IMG/VR virus record: IMGVR_UViG_3300024358_000009
Coordinates: 1 to 64,000 of that record
DNA from: a virus
DNA: 64,000 nucleotides
Strand: one strand, 5' to 3'
A model generated the notes under the pieces. That model searched no databases. It saw nothing but the letters and a program-made list of their open reading frames with translations, and was not told the DNA's origin. Within the stretch, counting starts at the first letter, position 1. The number at the start of each line of letters is the position of its first letter. Below are positions 29,003 through 37,552 of this stretch, piece after piece. The translations under genes were made by a program, and so were the position numbers.

Positions 29003-29601
29003 TAGAAAAGTCATCAAATTTTAAAAATCTATTAAATATGAAATTTGGAAGATTAAAAGTTATAAAATTATCTAATAAAAAAAGTACAAATAGATCATAT
29101 ATATGGGAATGTAAATGTTCTTGCGGAAAAATTACTAATGTTATTACATATTCTTTGCTTTCAAAACGAACAAGAAGCTGTGGTTGCTTAAGAAATAAAG
29201 CTGCTCATAATAGAAATTATTTAGGTCAAATAACCGGAACAATTTGGAGCAATATTTTAAGGGGAGCCAGACAAAGAGGTATAAAGTTTTTTTTAACAAG
29301 GGAAGAAGCTTGGGAATTATTTATAAAACAGAAAAAAAGGTGTGCTTTAACAAACCAAAGACTTAGATTTAGAAGATATGTTAAAAAACAAAACGGAAAA
29401 GATATTTATTCAACTGGAACAGCTTCGTTAGATCGAATAAATAGTAAACTTCCGTATCAAAAAGACAATGTTCAATGGGTACATAAAGATATAAATTGGT
29501 TGAAAAACAAATTTTCGCAGGATAAATTCATAAATATGTGTCGATTAGTATATACTAATTCTAGGAGAAATAAAAATGCCACTAAAAGAATGTCAAAATA
29601 A
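28999..29601 (+). CDS. zinc-ribbon HNH-like homing endonuclease
   Basis: The N-terminus (WECKCSCGKITNVI, RSCGCLRNKAAHN) is the zinc ribbon of phage homing endonucleases. The later part (LTREEAWELFIKQKKRCALT, then STGTASLDRINSKLPYQKDN and VQWVHKDINWLKN) fits the HNH/AP2-linked homing type with an SLDRI..GY...NVQWV-like core. Probably a free-standing selfish nuclease gene; nearby genes are intact. Confidence 0.8.
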   Translation: MIEKSSNFKNLLNMKFGRLKVIKLSNKKSTNRSYIWECKCSCGKITNVITYSLLSKRTRSCGCLRNKAAHNRNYLGQITGTIWSNILRGARQRGIKFFLTREEAWELFIKQKKRCALTNQRLRFRRYVKKQNGKDIYSTGTASLDRINSKLPYQKDNVQWVHKDINWLKNKFSQDKFINMCRLVYTNSRRNKNATKRMSK

Positions 29602-30055
29602 TGGTGTCAATGGTTGGAAATGGGGAGATCAAGGACATTGCTACACCGGTAAAGACGGTAAAAAACAAGCTATTAGACAAGGAGTGGCGATTGAAGGTCC
29701 AAAGAAATTTGCCGAAATAATGAAAACTGAATCGAATGAATGGGCTGGTAAATCTTTATATGATCAATTATCAAGCGATGAAAAATCTTTAGCCGATTCT
29801 TTGCTTGAACTGACTAAAAAAATTGGCCCTTTAGATAAATCAGAAGGAATTTGGGTTGGATATGAAAATTCAGAAAAAAATGAAAACAAAGATATTGGTG
29901 TTAAGTGTGCTAATTGTGCATTGCATGTTTCAGAAAATGTCTGTTCTATTTTAGACAACGCAATCGAGTCAGAAGGTGCTTGCAGATTTGCCGTAATTCC
30001 AGATGGATATGTATCTGCTAAAGTTAAAAAAGATATAAAGGATTTTTATTCTTAA
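29576..30055 (+). CDS. conserved phage protein (NGWKWGD type), 159 aa
   Basis: MPLKECQNNGVNGWKWGDQG then HCYTGKDGKKQAIRQGVAI is a known small phage domain starting many prohead-associated proteins. The C-terminal half has VKCANCALHVSENVCSILDN with four Cys, like a high-potential-iron or Fe-S-binding domain. It may be a structural accessory. It overlaps the homing endonuclease by 26 bases and the deformylase by 1 base. Confidence 0.75.
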   Translation: MPLKECQNNGVNGWKWGDQGHCYTGKDGKKQAIRQGVAIEGPKKFAEIMKTESNEWAGKSLYDQLSSDEKSLADSLLELTKKIGPLDKSEGIWVGYENSEKNENKDIGVKCANCALHVSENVCSILDNAIESEGACRFAVIPDGYVSAKVKKDIKDFYS

Positions 30056-30546
30056 TGAAAATAGACAACACAAATAATTTAATTAGAACTCATTGCAATA
30101 AAGTGTCTCTTGATTATGGTAGAAAGATTGCAAGAAGAATGGTATCTTTTTTGCAAAATTATAATAAAAAACATAATTTAAGAGCAGCTGGATTAGCAGC
30201 TAATCAGTTAGGAATTAATGCTTCTGTTGCTGTTTTATTAATTAAATCAAAACCATTGATTTTAATTAATCCTGAAATATTAGACTTTTCAAAATCAAAA
30301 TTTGCTCATACAGAACAATGCTTGAGTTTTCCAGATGAGTCATTAACTGTACATAGACATGATTGGATTGTTATAAGATCTGACTACTCAAAAGAAGAAA
30401 TGTTTTTTGGGCAAAAACAAAATTCAGATTTAAATCAAAATAGTTTATTTGAATCAGCTTTAGTACAACATGAAATTTCACATCTATTTGGCAAAACAAT
30501 TCATGATTTTCAGTGGGAAAATTCTCCATCTCCAAAGGATTGGTAA
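30055..30546 (+). CDS. def: peptide deformylase
   Basis: Removes the formyl group from N-terminal Met of new proteins. All three motifs appear: GLAANQLG (motif 1, GxGxAAxQ-type), EQCLSFP (motif 2, metal Cys) and VQHEISHLFG (motif 3, HExxH with two metal His). 163 residues. The EQCLS Gln replaces the usual Gly. Phage deformylases help translation of phage proteins during host takeover. A GNAT and an ATE-like enzyme elsewhere in the window also modify N-termini. Confidence 0.92.
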   Translation: MKIDNTNNLIRTHCNKVSLDYGRKIARRMVSFLQNYNKKHNLRAAGLAANQLGINASVAVLLIKSKPLILINPEILDFSKSKFAHTEQCLSFPDESLTVHRHDWIVIRSDYSKEEMFFGQKQNSDLNQNSLFESALVQHEISHLFGKTIHDFQWENSPSPKDW

Positions 30547-30722
30547 TGATTAATTTTAATGTTCAAGCAGAAGAAAACAGCGATAGTGTTTTAATTTTTA
30601 TAAATAAACACAAATTTAAATTTAATCTTTCTGATTTATATGAACTTATAACAGACTTAAATAAAGTAAAGTTTCAAATAATGAAGAAAAAACAAAACAA
30701 CGAAATAGACAACTCTCACTAA
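30546..30722 (+). CDS. small hypothetical protein, 58 aa
   Basis: TAATG overlap with the deformylase decides this start over an upstream alternative. A beta-strand start (INFNVQAEENSDSVLIFINK) and basic tail. No family. Confidence 0.6.
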   Translation: MINFNVQAEENSDSVLIFINKHKFKFNLSDLYELITDLNKVKFQIMKKKQNNEIDNSH

Positions 30723-30735
30723 ATTTTTATATAAT
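30706..30735 (+). promoter_or_regulatory. sigma70-like promoter
   Basis: TAGACA (30706-30711) and TATAAT (30730-30735) with 18 bases between, 25 bases before the ATG at 30760. It overlaps the end of the previous gene. Confidence 0.5.
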
Positions 30736-30759
30736 GTCGTTATCCATAAGGAGATCGAC

Positions 30760-31038
30760 ATGAAAACGCATTACGCAAAAAGAAATGGAAAACCAGGACA
30801 AAGGTTTGAAACTTCTATAGAAAGTATTGTTTATCAAATATTTCCAGACGATTGTTTGTTAACGAAAAACGAAATACAAGAAAAAATAGCTTCGTATATA
30901 AAACAGAAGCCTTTTGAAGTTAATGGAAGAGTTGGCTCAAAAGAAATAGATTCTTGTATAGTCAATCTATGTCAAAAAGGTTATTTAAAGGAAATATTTG
31001 GAGTTAAACTAGAAAAGTTCATTAAAACTCTACCTTAA
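30760..31038 (+). CDS. winged-helix-like hypothetical protein, 92 aa
   Basis: After a basic start (MKTHYAKRNGKPGQRFE), residues 20-85 read as three helices and a turn (CLLTKNEIQEKIASYIKQ, EIDSCIVNLCQKGYLKEIFG), the layout of a winged helix. It may regulate transcription from its own sigma70-like promoter. Confidence 0.55.
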   Translation: MKTHYAKRNGKPGQRFETSIESIVYQIFPDDCLLTKNEIQEKIASYIKQKPFEVNGRVGSKEIDSCIVNLCQKGYLKEIFGVKLEKFIKTLP

Positions 31039-31082
31039 AAAATAGTGTATTTAATAGCAGTAACTCTCTCAAAGGTGCTGCT

Positions 31083-31253
31083 ATGGCAATATATTATGAG
31101 ATATGGGGAATACTCCCTGATAAAAAGAAACGATCTCTCATAATGACTTATGAGGAAGATAAATGGCAACGAGCAGAGAAAAAAGCTGCCAGACTGATTG
31201 AAATGCAAATGTCTGGCGTTGTTCTCTTAGAAAAGCACTCTGGAAATGAATAA
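31083..31253 (+). CDS. small hypothetical protein, 56 aa
   Basis: The ATG follows CAAAGGTGCTGCT, a weak site. The protein MAIYYEIWGILPDKKKRSLI then WQRAEKKAARLIEM resembles a small phage protein class. It overlaps the glycosyltransferase start by 8 bases. Confidence 0.55.
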   Translation: MAIYYEIWGILPDKKKRSLIMTYEEDKWQRAEKKAARLIEMQMSGVVLLEKHSGNE

Positions 31254-32307
31254 ATTAAATGTAGTTGCACCGATTAATCAACTTGGTTATGGAATAGTTT
31301 CAATAAATATAATTAAAGAACTAAACAAAAAATTAGATCTTTATTTATGGACTATTGGTGGAATAAATTGCAAACAAGAAGATATAAAACTTTTTAATCA
31401 TCTCGTTAAAAAAAATCAATTTTATGATCATACAATACCAAGTTTAAAAATTTGGCATCAAAATGATCTATCTATGCATCCTTCAGTTCAAAATAGATGT
31501 GCTTTTCCTATATTTGAACTTGAACCATTAACTAAACAAGAAGTCCATCATATGAATTCGATGGATAAAATTTTCCTAGCTACAGATTGGGCTGTTGACA
31601 TAGCCATTAAATCCGGTATTGATAAAGAAAAAATATACAAAACACCTTTAGGAGTTGATCAAAAAATCTTTTTTGCAAAACCAAAACAAGCTAAGGAAAA
31701 AATAACTTTCTTAAATATAGGAAAATGGGAAATAAGAAAAGGTCATGACATATTAATTAAAGCTTTTCAAAAGGCTTTTCCGTCAGATGATCAAGTTGAA
31801 TTAATAATGCATTGCGAAAACCCTTTTTTAACACCTCAAGAAAAAAATAATTGGGAATCTTATTATGCATCTGATAAAAGAGTAAAAATTAGTAATAGAT
31901 TTGAAACGCAAGAAGAATTATCTAATTTAATGAGTTATGCAGATTGTGGAGTTTTTCCTGCTAGAGCAGAAGGTTGGAATATGGAATTGGCAGAAATGCT
32001 TTCCATGGGCAAGTTTTGCATAGCAACAAATGCAACTGCTCATAAAGAATTTATAAATAAAGATATTTGCGAATTAGTCGAAGTTGGTCAGCTTGTAAGA
32101 GCATATGATAATAAATGGTTTCATGGACAAGGATATTGGCCTAACTTAGATGAAAAAACAATAAATCAAATTGCACAAAAGATGATAGTGATAAAAAACA
32201 AAATAGTGTCTGGCGAAAAAGGAAATCAAAAAGCTTCAGAGCATATGAAAAATTATACTTGGGAAAAAACAGCCGATTTAATTGTAAAGGCTATTTATGC
32301 AAATTAA
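31246..32307 (+). CDS. GT4 family glycosyltransferase
   Basis: A GT-B enzyme: N-terminal INQLGYGIVSINIIKEL, middle ITFLNIGKWEIRKGHDILIK (donor-domain start), then ADCGVFPARAEGWNMELAEMLSMG, the E-x7-E motif that binds the nucleotide sugar. 353 residues, full length. It transfers a sugar to an unknown acceptor. Related in layout to the enzymes at 57177 and 58733. Confidence 0.9.
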   Translation: MNKLNVVAPINQLGYGIVSINIIKELNKKLDLYLWTIGGINCKQEDIKLFNHLVKKNQFYDHTIPSLKIWHQNDLSMHPSVQNRCAFPIFELEPLTKQEVHHMNSMDKIFLATDWAVDIAIKSGIDKEKIYKTPLGVDQKIFFAKPKQAKEKITFLNIGKWEIRKGHDILIKAFQKAFPSDDQVELIMHCENPFLTPQEKNNWESYYASDKRVKISNRFETQEELSNLMSYADCGVFPARAEGWNMELAEMLSMGKFCIATNATAHKEFINKDICELVEVGQLVRAYDNKWFHGQGYWPNLDEKTINQIAQKMIVIKNKIVSGEKGNQKASEHMKNYTWEKTADLIVKAIYAN

Positions 32308-32713
32308 ATCTTTGGAAGAACAGGATATTTTCAATGGTTATTCGGAATGCCTTAAAGAAATTGGTGTTTTTTTTATTTCAAGAGTAGAAGTCTTAAGATA
32401 TGTCGAAAGCCAATTAAAAACAGGTAATAAAATATTTTGTGCCATAGAAAATAAATCTGTTGTTGGAACAATAACAATTAATATTTACACTCAAAAAGAA
32501 CTTAAAAAAGGATATATAACAAATCTAGGTGTTGTTAAAAAATTTAGAGGTTATGGAATAGCATCTAATTTAATAGAACATGTTTATAATTACGCAAAAG
32601 AAAATTCATGTATTGAAATATCATTAAATTGTGAATCAGATATGATTTCTTTTTATGAAAAATTTGGATTTAATATTAGCGGTACATGCATGAGGAGAAA
32701 GATAGATGTCTGA
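32297..32713 (+). CDS. GNAT acetyltransferase
   Basis: YITNLGVVKKFRGYGIASNLIEHV is the acetyl-CoA motif (RGYGIA) and ISFYEKFGF the C-terminal strand. 138 residues. Overlaps the glycosyltransferase by 11 bases, so it might acetylate the same glycan, or a protein. Confidence 0.85.
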   Translation: MQIKSLEEQDIFNGYSECLKEIGVFFISRVEVLRYVESQLKTGNKIFCAIENKSVVGTITINIYTQKELKKGYITNLGVVKKFRGYGIASNLIEHVYNYAKENSCIEISLNCESDMISFYEKFGFNISGTCMRRKIDV

Positions 32714-33038
32714 TAAATTGTCTTCAATAACATTTTTTTTAGAAAATGACGAAGTGTTTTGTAAGGTCGATTTAGAACAAACGGCTAATAACAATGAAGA
32801 CATTGATTTATCAAAAAGACTTGGAGATTTTTTAGCATTACTAAGTTTAGGCAGTCTTTCTCCGGTTATTACACATGGAATTGCTGAGTATGGAGTTTTA
32901 TCTAACAGAAAAAGACTTACGGAAATGATATTGATAATTTGGGAGCAATCATTAAAAAATCTTTCTGGAAATAAAGAAAAGAAAGAAAGACCAGTTATAA
33001 CTCCTACTGAAGCATTTTTAATAAAGGAAAAACAATGA
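32706..33038 (+). CDS. hypothetical protein, 110 aa
   Basis: Coupled to both neighbours by small overlaps. Helical with a hydrophobic core (RLGDFLALLSLGSLSPVITHG) that is too short and polar to be a clear membrane segment. No family. Confidence 0.65.
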   Translation: MSDKLSSITFFLENDEVFCKVDLEQTANNNEDIDLSKRLGDFLALLSLGSLSPVITHGIAEYGVLSNRKRLTEMILIIWEQSLKNLSGNKEKKERPVITPTEAFLIKEKQ

Positions 33039-33859
33039 TTTCTGCTGAAATAGTAGCTGACTCTGTAAGTCCCTCAAATCAAAGAATTACAAGTTTTGTT
33101 TGTACTTTTCCAAGATTTATTTTGGCTGAATTCAATACTCATAGAATGTTATCAAGAAATGCTGCTAGTAGTCGTGCAATACCTACTAAAAAATTTATAG
33201 ATCAAGTTTTAAATAATCCTGCTATGCCTATTTATTGGGGAAAAAATCAATCTGGAATGCAATCATTCTCTGAACTTTCTCCTTCAGATATTCCTGTGGC
33301 AGAGGAAATATGGATTCAAGCAAGAAACAAAATGATTGATTGTGTAAAGGAAATGATGTCTATTGGAGTTCATAAACAAATAGTTAATAGATTATTAGAA
33401 CCTTGGTTTAATGTTACAGTAATTGTAACAGCAACTGATTATGAAAACTTTTTTAAACTTAGAATTAGCAAAAATGCCCAGCCAGAAATATTTGAATTAG
33501 CAAGTTTAATGAAAAAAGAAATGGATAAATCAATACCAAAAAAAATAGACATTGGTTGTTGGCATATACCATTTGCAGACAAACATATAAACAATGTTGC
33601 AGAAGAAGACAAGTTGTTAAAAATAGGCGTTGCAAGATGTGCTAGAGTAAGCTATTTAACTTTTGAAGGTGTAATAGATTATGAAAAAGATTATGCTCTG
33701 CATGATCAATTAAAAGCAGATGGTCATTGGAGTCCTTTTGAACATTGTGCAACTCCATGTTCTTCCGCTGACAGATCATACGGAAACTTTACTGGCTGGA
33801 AACAATATAGAAAGTTCTTTAAAGAAGAAAACGGTAAATGCGAAAAATCCAATGGTTAA
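33035..33859 (+). CDS. thyX: flavin-dependent thymidylate synthase
   Basis: Makes dTMP from dUMP using FAD and methylene-tetrahydrofolate. The motif LAEFNTHRMLSRNAASSRAI at residues about 29-48 is the ThyX signature variant of large phages and some bacteria (usual RHRxxSxNxxSxR). Later HKQIVNRLLEPW and CARVSYLTFEG plus HWSPFEHCA complete the fold. 274 residues. No ThyA is seen. Part of the nucleotide supply with the reductase at 39032 and kinase at 49846. Confidence 0.93.
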   Translation: MISAEIVADSVSPSNQRITSFVCTFPRFILAEFNTHRMLSRNAASSRAIPTKKFIDQVLNNPAMPIYWGKNQSGMQSFSELSPSDIPVAEEIWIQARNKMIDCVKEMMSIGVHKQIVNRLLEPWFNVTVIVTATDYENFFKLRISKNAQPEIFELASLMKKEMDKSIPKKIDIGCWHIPFADKHINNVAEEDKLLKIGVARCARVSYLTFEGVIDYEKDYALHDQLKADGHWSPFEHCATPCSSADRSYGNFTGWKQYRKFFKEENGKCEKSNG

Positions 33860-34407
33860 AGTGGGAAGATCCACTAGAACCTAAAAAAAGATTAAAAGCT
33901 GAATTCTCTGAAGAGCAAGAACAAAAAGACAGCTTTGATTATGAAGAAGACGAAAACGCAAAGCATGTGCGTTTAATATCTGGACCATATGGTCTTATAC
34001 CACTAAATGAACATGGCTTATCTAATAAACTATATAAACTATGGGTTGGTCATACAAACTTTGACATAACGCCTAAAATTGTTTCTGCTATAGAACAAAT
34101 AAATGGAGTTGAAATTTTAAGGGTTTGGACTAGATATAGATTTTGGATTGGTATAGGAAACATGTTTGATGTTGAAATAGTACAAAAACAAATAGAAGAT
34201 AAAATTTGTAATAAAAACAAAAAATCAAATTTATTAGTTATAAAAAATTTAACAGATACAATTAAAACAAAAAATAATTCTTGGGCTATTTGTTGCAATA
34301 AAAAAGGTGTGCTTGAAACTTTTATAGGTAATAGTGATCTAGATGTTAAAAAACAAATCATAAAGAAAAATTTACATATATTAAAATCTAGTTGGATTAT
34401 TGAATAA
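33838..34407 (+). CDS. conserved phage hypothetical protein, 189 aa
   Basis: The middle WVGHTNFDITPKIVSAIEQI, NGVEILRVWTRYRFWIGIGN then MFD matches a phage protein pattern (TNFxITxxI...GVE.L.V.TRYRxRI.xGKxF) of unknown function. The N-terminus is highly charged. It overlaps ThyX by 22 bases. Confidence 0.7.
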   Translation: MRKIQWLKWEDPLEPKKRLKAEFSEEQEQKDSFDYEEDENAKHVRLISGPYGLIPLNEHGLSNKLYKLWVGHTNFDITPKIVSAIEQINGVEILRVWTRYRFWIGIGNMFDVEIVQKQIEDKICNKNKKSNLLVIKNLTDTIKTKNNSWAICCNKKGVLETFIGNSDLDVKKQIIKKNLHILKSSWIIE

Positions 34408-34411
34408 TTGC

Positions 34412-34439
34412 TTGATATTGAAAATCTTTCTGATAGAAT
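34412..34439 (+). promoter_or_regulatory. sigma70-like promoter
   Basis: TTGATA (34412-34417) and TAGAAT (34434-34439) with 16 bases between, 27 bases before the ATG at 34466. It lies in a real gap and probably drives the secreted-protein/lysis-like cassette to 37552. Confidence 0.55.
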
Positions 34440-34465
34440 TTCTTTAGTCTTTTTAGGAGAAAGTC

Positions 34466-34726
34466 ATGTCTGACATTGCAAAAACGGTTAGTCCAGAACA
34501 AGTAGAAAAGTCTGTTCGCTTAATTGTATCTACTTTAAAGTGGGTTACTGCAATTATTCCTGGCGAAACAGATGACAAGATTGTAACTTCTTTGGTCAAA
34601 TTGACTGAAGAGCCTTGGTTTGTTTCTGCTATCACTTTCCTAATTAATAAATTTGATGGCGATACGAACAAGATTACAGCTGAAGATTTTATTCTTGCTG
34701 TAAAGAAGGCTCAAGGCCAAGCTTAA
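34466..34726 (+). CDS. hypothetical protein, 86 aa
   Basis: Good TAGGAGAAAGTC site. Soluble helical protein, start MSDIAKTVSPEQVEKSVRLI, with Trp at WVTAIIPGETDDKIV. The base use looks less AT-biased than neighbours, typical of a well-expressed gene. First gene of the cassette. No family. Confidence 0.7.
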   Translation: MSDIAKTVSPEQVEKSVRLIVSTLKWVTAIIPGETDDKIVTSLVKLTEEPWFVSAITFLINKFDGDTNKITAEDFILAVKKAQGQA

Positions 34727-34872
34727 TGAAAAAAGCTTTGCTTAATATTCTATTTGATTTTTTAACTGTAGCTGCTTTTATGGCAGCTATAGTTGCGTTA
34801 ATGTATATATCAAATAAAATGCAACCGCATAAACATACCGATAAGTGCTTAATTGAGGAAAAATTAAAATGA
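34726..34872 (+). CDS. 48-residue single-pass membrane protein
   Basis: Its ATG overlaps the previous stop (TAATG) and its end overlaps the next start (ATGA). One transmembrane span (FDFLTVAAFMAAIVALMYIS) is followed by a His/Lys-rich tail (MQPHKHTDKC). Size and place before an exported protein suggest a holin-like or spanin-like part, though that is inference. Confidence 0.6.
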   Translation: MKKALLNILFDFLTVAAFMAAIVALMYISNKMQPHKHTDKCLIEEKLK

Positions 34873-35678
34873 AAATTATATATTCTTTGATTATTTTTTT
34901 AGCCTTTAGCTTAAATGTTTTTGCAGAAAAATTTGTAATCCCAGATCAAAAAATTGTTGGTGCTGAAACACCTATTCCTTTGGGTGAACTTGTAGATTTA
35001 TCTGTAAGTCCAATTAAAAGTCCACCACAGTATTTAGTAGAAACTACTTATACTTGGAAAGTATTGGATGGATATACAGAAAAAAGAGTTCGCCCATATG
35101 ATGGCGGGGTTTTCTTTGGTGCTGGTATTCAACCCAAAAAACTTAAAGCTTTTGTTGCTGTAACATATCTTTATATAGTTAAAGAACAGGATAAAATTGT
35201 TGAGTCTGCTGCAAAAACAGCATTTCTTTCAACTGATGTGTTGATTGGCACTGAGATTCCACCAGAGCCTGATCCAAATGTTCCAACACCAACTCCAAAT
35301 CCAGAACCTGATCCTACTTTTCCTGAAGGTAAGTACAACTTATCTAAATTTATTCATGAAATTACAAAAAATAAAATAAATCTTTCAAAGTCAGATAAAG
35401 CAAAACAAGCAAATGCTTTGGCCAAATCTTTTGATGGAATAGCTGCTGCTATTGCTGCTGGAACTATTGACGACCAAGAAGATATACTTAAAAAAACAGC
35501 AGAGGCTAATAGGTCTTCTATTCAAGCTGTTGGTGGTGATAAAATAAAATGGGAGCCAGTATTTACCGATATTCAAGAAAAACTTTTCGGTCTTTATAAA
35601 GATAACAAAATGGTAAGTAAGCAAGACTTTGCTATCGCTTGGCGTGAAATTGCTACCGGATTTAAATCTTTTAAATAA
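34869..35678 (+). CDS. exported two-part protein with Pro-rich linker, 269 aa
   Basis: Signal peptide MKIIYSLIIFLAFSLNVFAE (residues 1-20) then a beta-rich N-domain to residue 125. A Pro/Glu linker (PPEPDPNVPTPTPNPEPDP) joins a helical C-domain ending FAIAWREIATGFKSF. This architecture fits a periplasmic or cell-surface protein; I do not recognise a catalytic motif. It sits between a membrane peptide and a papain-like protease, suggesting envelope action. Confidence 0.7.
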   Translation: MKIIYSLIIFLAFSLNVFAEKFVIPDQKIVGAETPIPLGELVDLSVSPIKSPPQYLVETTYTWKVLDGYTEKRVRPYDGGVFFGAGIQPKKLKAFVAVTYLYIVKEQDKIVESAAKTAFLSTDVLIGTEIPPEPDPNVPTPTPNPEPDPTFPEGKYNLSKFIHEITKNKINLSKSDKAKQANALAKSFDGIAAAIAAGTIDDQEDILKKTAEANRSSIQAVGGDKIKWEPVFTDIQEKLFGLYKDNKMVSKQDFAIAWREIATGFKSFK

Positions 35679-35689
35679 GGTGAATTAAA

Positions 35690-36640
35690 ATGTCTAGTAT
35701 TTCAGAACTTTATACAAATGGAAATGTTAATGGTTGGGCAGGAAAAGATAATCCAGAGTTTGTTAAAAATCAATTTGACTTAATCAAAGATGATGGATCG
35801 TTTAAACCATTAAAGATTTTTAGTGCAAGTCGTGACACTAAGGGCAAGAAACTTATGCTTTACGAAGTAACTCGTAAAGTACTTGGCAAAGATACAGAGA
35901 ATTATCCTCAAGAAATTGGCGATTGTGTTTCTTTTGGGGCGAAGAATGCTTGTGAATATTTGATGGCTACCGAAAAGCTTATGAAGGGTGATAGAGAAGA
36001 GTGGCAACCAGTTTTTCCGCCTTATCTTTATGGAACTGGAAGAGTGTTTATTGGAAGAGGGCAGTTAAATGGTAGCGATGGATCACTGGGAAGTTGGATG
36101 GCTGATGCTGTTATCAAGTATGGTGTTCTTCGTGCAAATTTTTCTGATGTACCGAAGTACTCAGGACGAGTAGCAAGTAAATGGGGTGACACTCCAGGCC
36201 CAGATAAAAAGTTTGTTGAAGAAGGAAAGCTTCATCCAGTAAAATCTGCTGCTCAAATTAAAAACTGGGATGATCTTCGTGATGCAATTATAAATGGATA
36301 TCCATGTACTACAGCTAGTGATATCGGTTATAGTATGGAACCATCATCTGACGGATTCCATCGCCAGACAGATAGTTGGGGTCATCAAATGTGTGTTATA
36401 GGTATTGATGATGGATACAAAAACGGTTCAGATCCTTATGCAATTATCCTCAATAGTTGGGGAGATTGTCATGGTCATCTTAAAGATTTTGATAATGGCG
36501 ATTCTCTTCCAGTTGGTGTTCTTCGTGTTCGCCGCAAGGACATGGAAAAACATATCAGACAAGAGGAAACATTTGCGTACTCAAACTTTGATGGATTCCC
36601 AGAACAGTTAATTGACAAAAAACTTTTCATGCTTATTTAA
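35690..36640 (+). CDS. papain-like (C1) cysteine peptidase
   Basis: YPQEIGDCVSFGAKNACEYL holds the Q...C catalytic pair (Gln oxyanion hole and Cys near residue 83), WGHQMCVIGIDDGY the catalytic His, and YAIILNSWGDCHGH the Asn of NSWG. All C1 family elements are present in order over 316 residues. There is no signal or propeptide, so it may act in the cytoplasm or in the virion (maturation or host-protein cleavage). Neighbours are an exported protein and a head-protein-like gene. Confidence 0.85.
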   Translation: MSSISELYTNGNVNGWAGKDNPEFVKNQFDLIKDDGSFKPLKIFSASRDTKGKKLMLYEVTRKVLGKDTENYPQEIGDCVSFGAKNACEYLMATEKLMKGDREEWQPVFPPYLYGTGRVFIGRGQLNGSDGSLGSWMADAVIKYGVLRANFSDVPKYSGRVASKWGDTPGPDKKFVEEGKLHPVKSAAQIKNWDDLRDAIINGYPCTTASDIGYSMEPSSDGFHRQTDSWGHQMCVIGIDDGYKNGSDPYAIILNSWGDCHGHLKDFDNGDSLPVGVLRVRRKDMEKHIRQEETFAYSNFDGFPEQLIDKKLFMLI

Positions 36641-36649
36641 GGAATTAAT

Positions 36650-37552
36650 ATGTCAGACAAAACAGAAGGTTTGCAATATGGTCGTCCAAAAAAAGATGAC
36701 CCAAGAAAAACACCAGCAAAGCCAGAAGATAAAAAGAAAGGTTCAAAAAAGAACCCTAAAGATTCTGCTAGTAAGCCAAATAAAAACATAAAAATGTCTT
36801 CTGACACAGAAGATAAAATTAGAAAATTAATGGAAGAACATAATAAAAAAGACCCAAAATTTAAAGCTAATATGGCACAGCTTAAAGCTGTATTTAGAAG
36901 AGGTGCTGGTGCTTTTTCTAGCAGTCATGCACCAGGAATGGATAGAACCAGATGGGGATTAAATAGAATTAAGGCTTTTCTTTATTTGCTTCGTAATGGT
37001 CGCCCATCAAATCCAAATTATAAACAAGACAATGATCTTTTGCCAGAAGGTCATCAAAGAAGTTCTAAAAAAGCAAAATCTGGGTATTTATATGAGTTGG
37101 TAGATTTTTCTGAAGTTTTACAATCAGTTAAGGAATCTTTAGATATGTATGATAATGAACAAAAAAAACATACCTCAAAAGCAAAATCTGACATTGAAAA
37201 TTATTATTCTAAATCCGCTGAATCATATGATGCTCCTCAAGCAGCAAGAAATAATGCAAGAAAAGTGTTAGAATGGAAAAGAAAATACGGAAAAGAGTGC
37301 AAGGGCATGACTCCTGTTGGTTGGGCTAGAGCTAGAGATTTAGCTGGTGGTGCTAAATTATCCGCTGATACTGTAAAAAGAATGGCTCAATTTAATCGTC
37401 ATCGTGGAAATTACGAAAAGGCTAAATCAAAACCAGAATATAAAACCAAACCTTGGACAATTCCAGCTGTAGTAGCATGGTTGGGATGGGGTGGAAATAC
37501 TGGTGTTGATTGGGCAATTCGTGTAAGCGAATCCCTTAGTAAGAAAAAATAA
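36650..37552 (+). CDS. DUF5824-like structural/assembly protein, 300 aa
   Basis: Two phage modules are seen. Residues 80-140 (VFRRGAGAFSSSHAPGMDRT, then NRIKAFLYLLRNGRP and DNDLLPEGH) match the DUF5824 type. Residues 205-290 (ARKVLEWKRKYG, GMTPVGWARARDLAGG, LSADTVKRMAQF, VVAWLGWGGNTGVDWA) match a module linked to phage prohead proteins. The N-terminus is a long basic disordered tail. It probably associates with head or protease proteins. The structural genes proper are not in this window. Confidence 0.75.
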   Translation: MSDKTEGLQYGRPKKDDPRKTPAKPEDKKKGSKKNPKDSASKPNKNIKMSSDTEDKIRKLMEEHNKKDPKFKANMAQLKAVFRRGAGAFSSSHAPGMDRTRWGLNRIKAFLYLLRNGRPSNPNYKQDNDLLPEGHQRSSKKAKSGYLYELVDFSEVLQSVKESLDMYDNEQKKHTSKAKSDIENYYSKSAESYDAPQAARNNARKVLEWKRKYGKECKGMTPVGWARARDLAGGAKLSADTVKRMAQFNRHRGNYEKAKSKPEYKTKPWTIPAVVAWLGWGGNTGVDWAIRVSESLSKKK

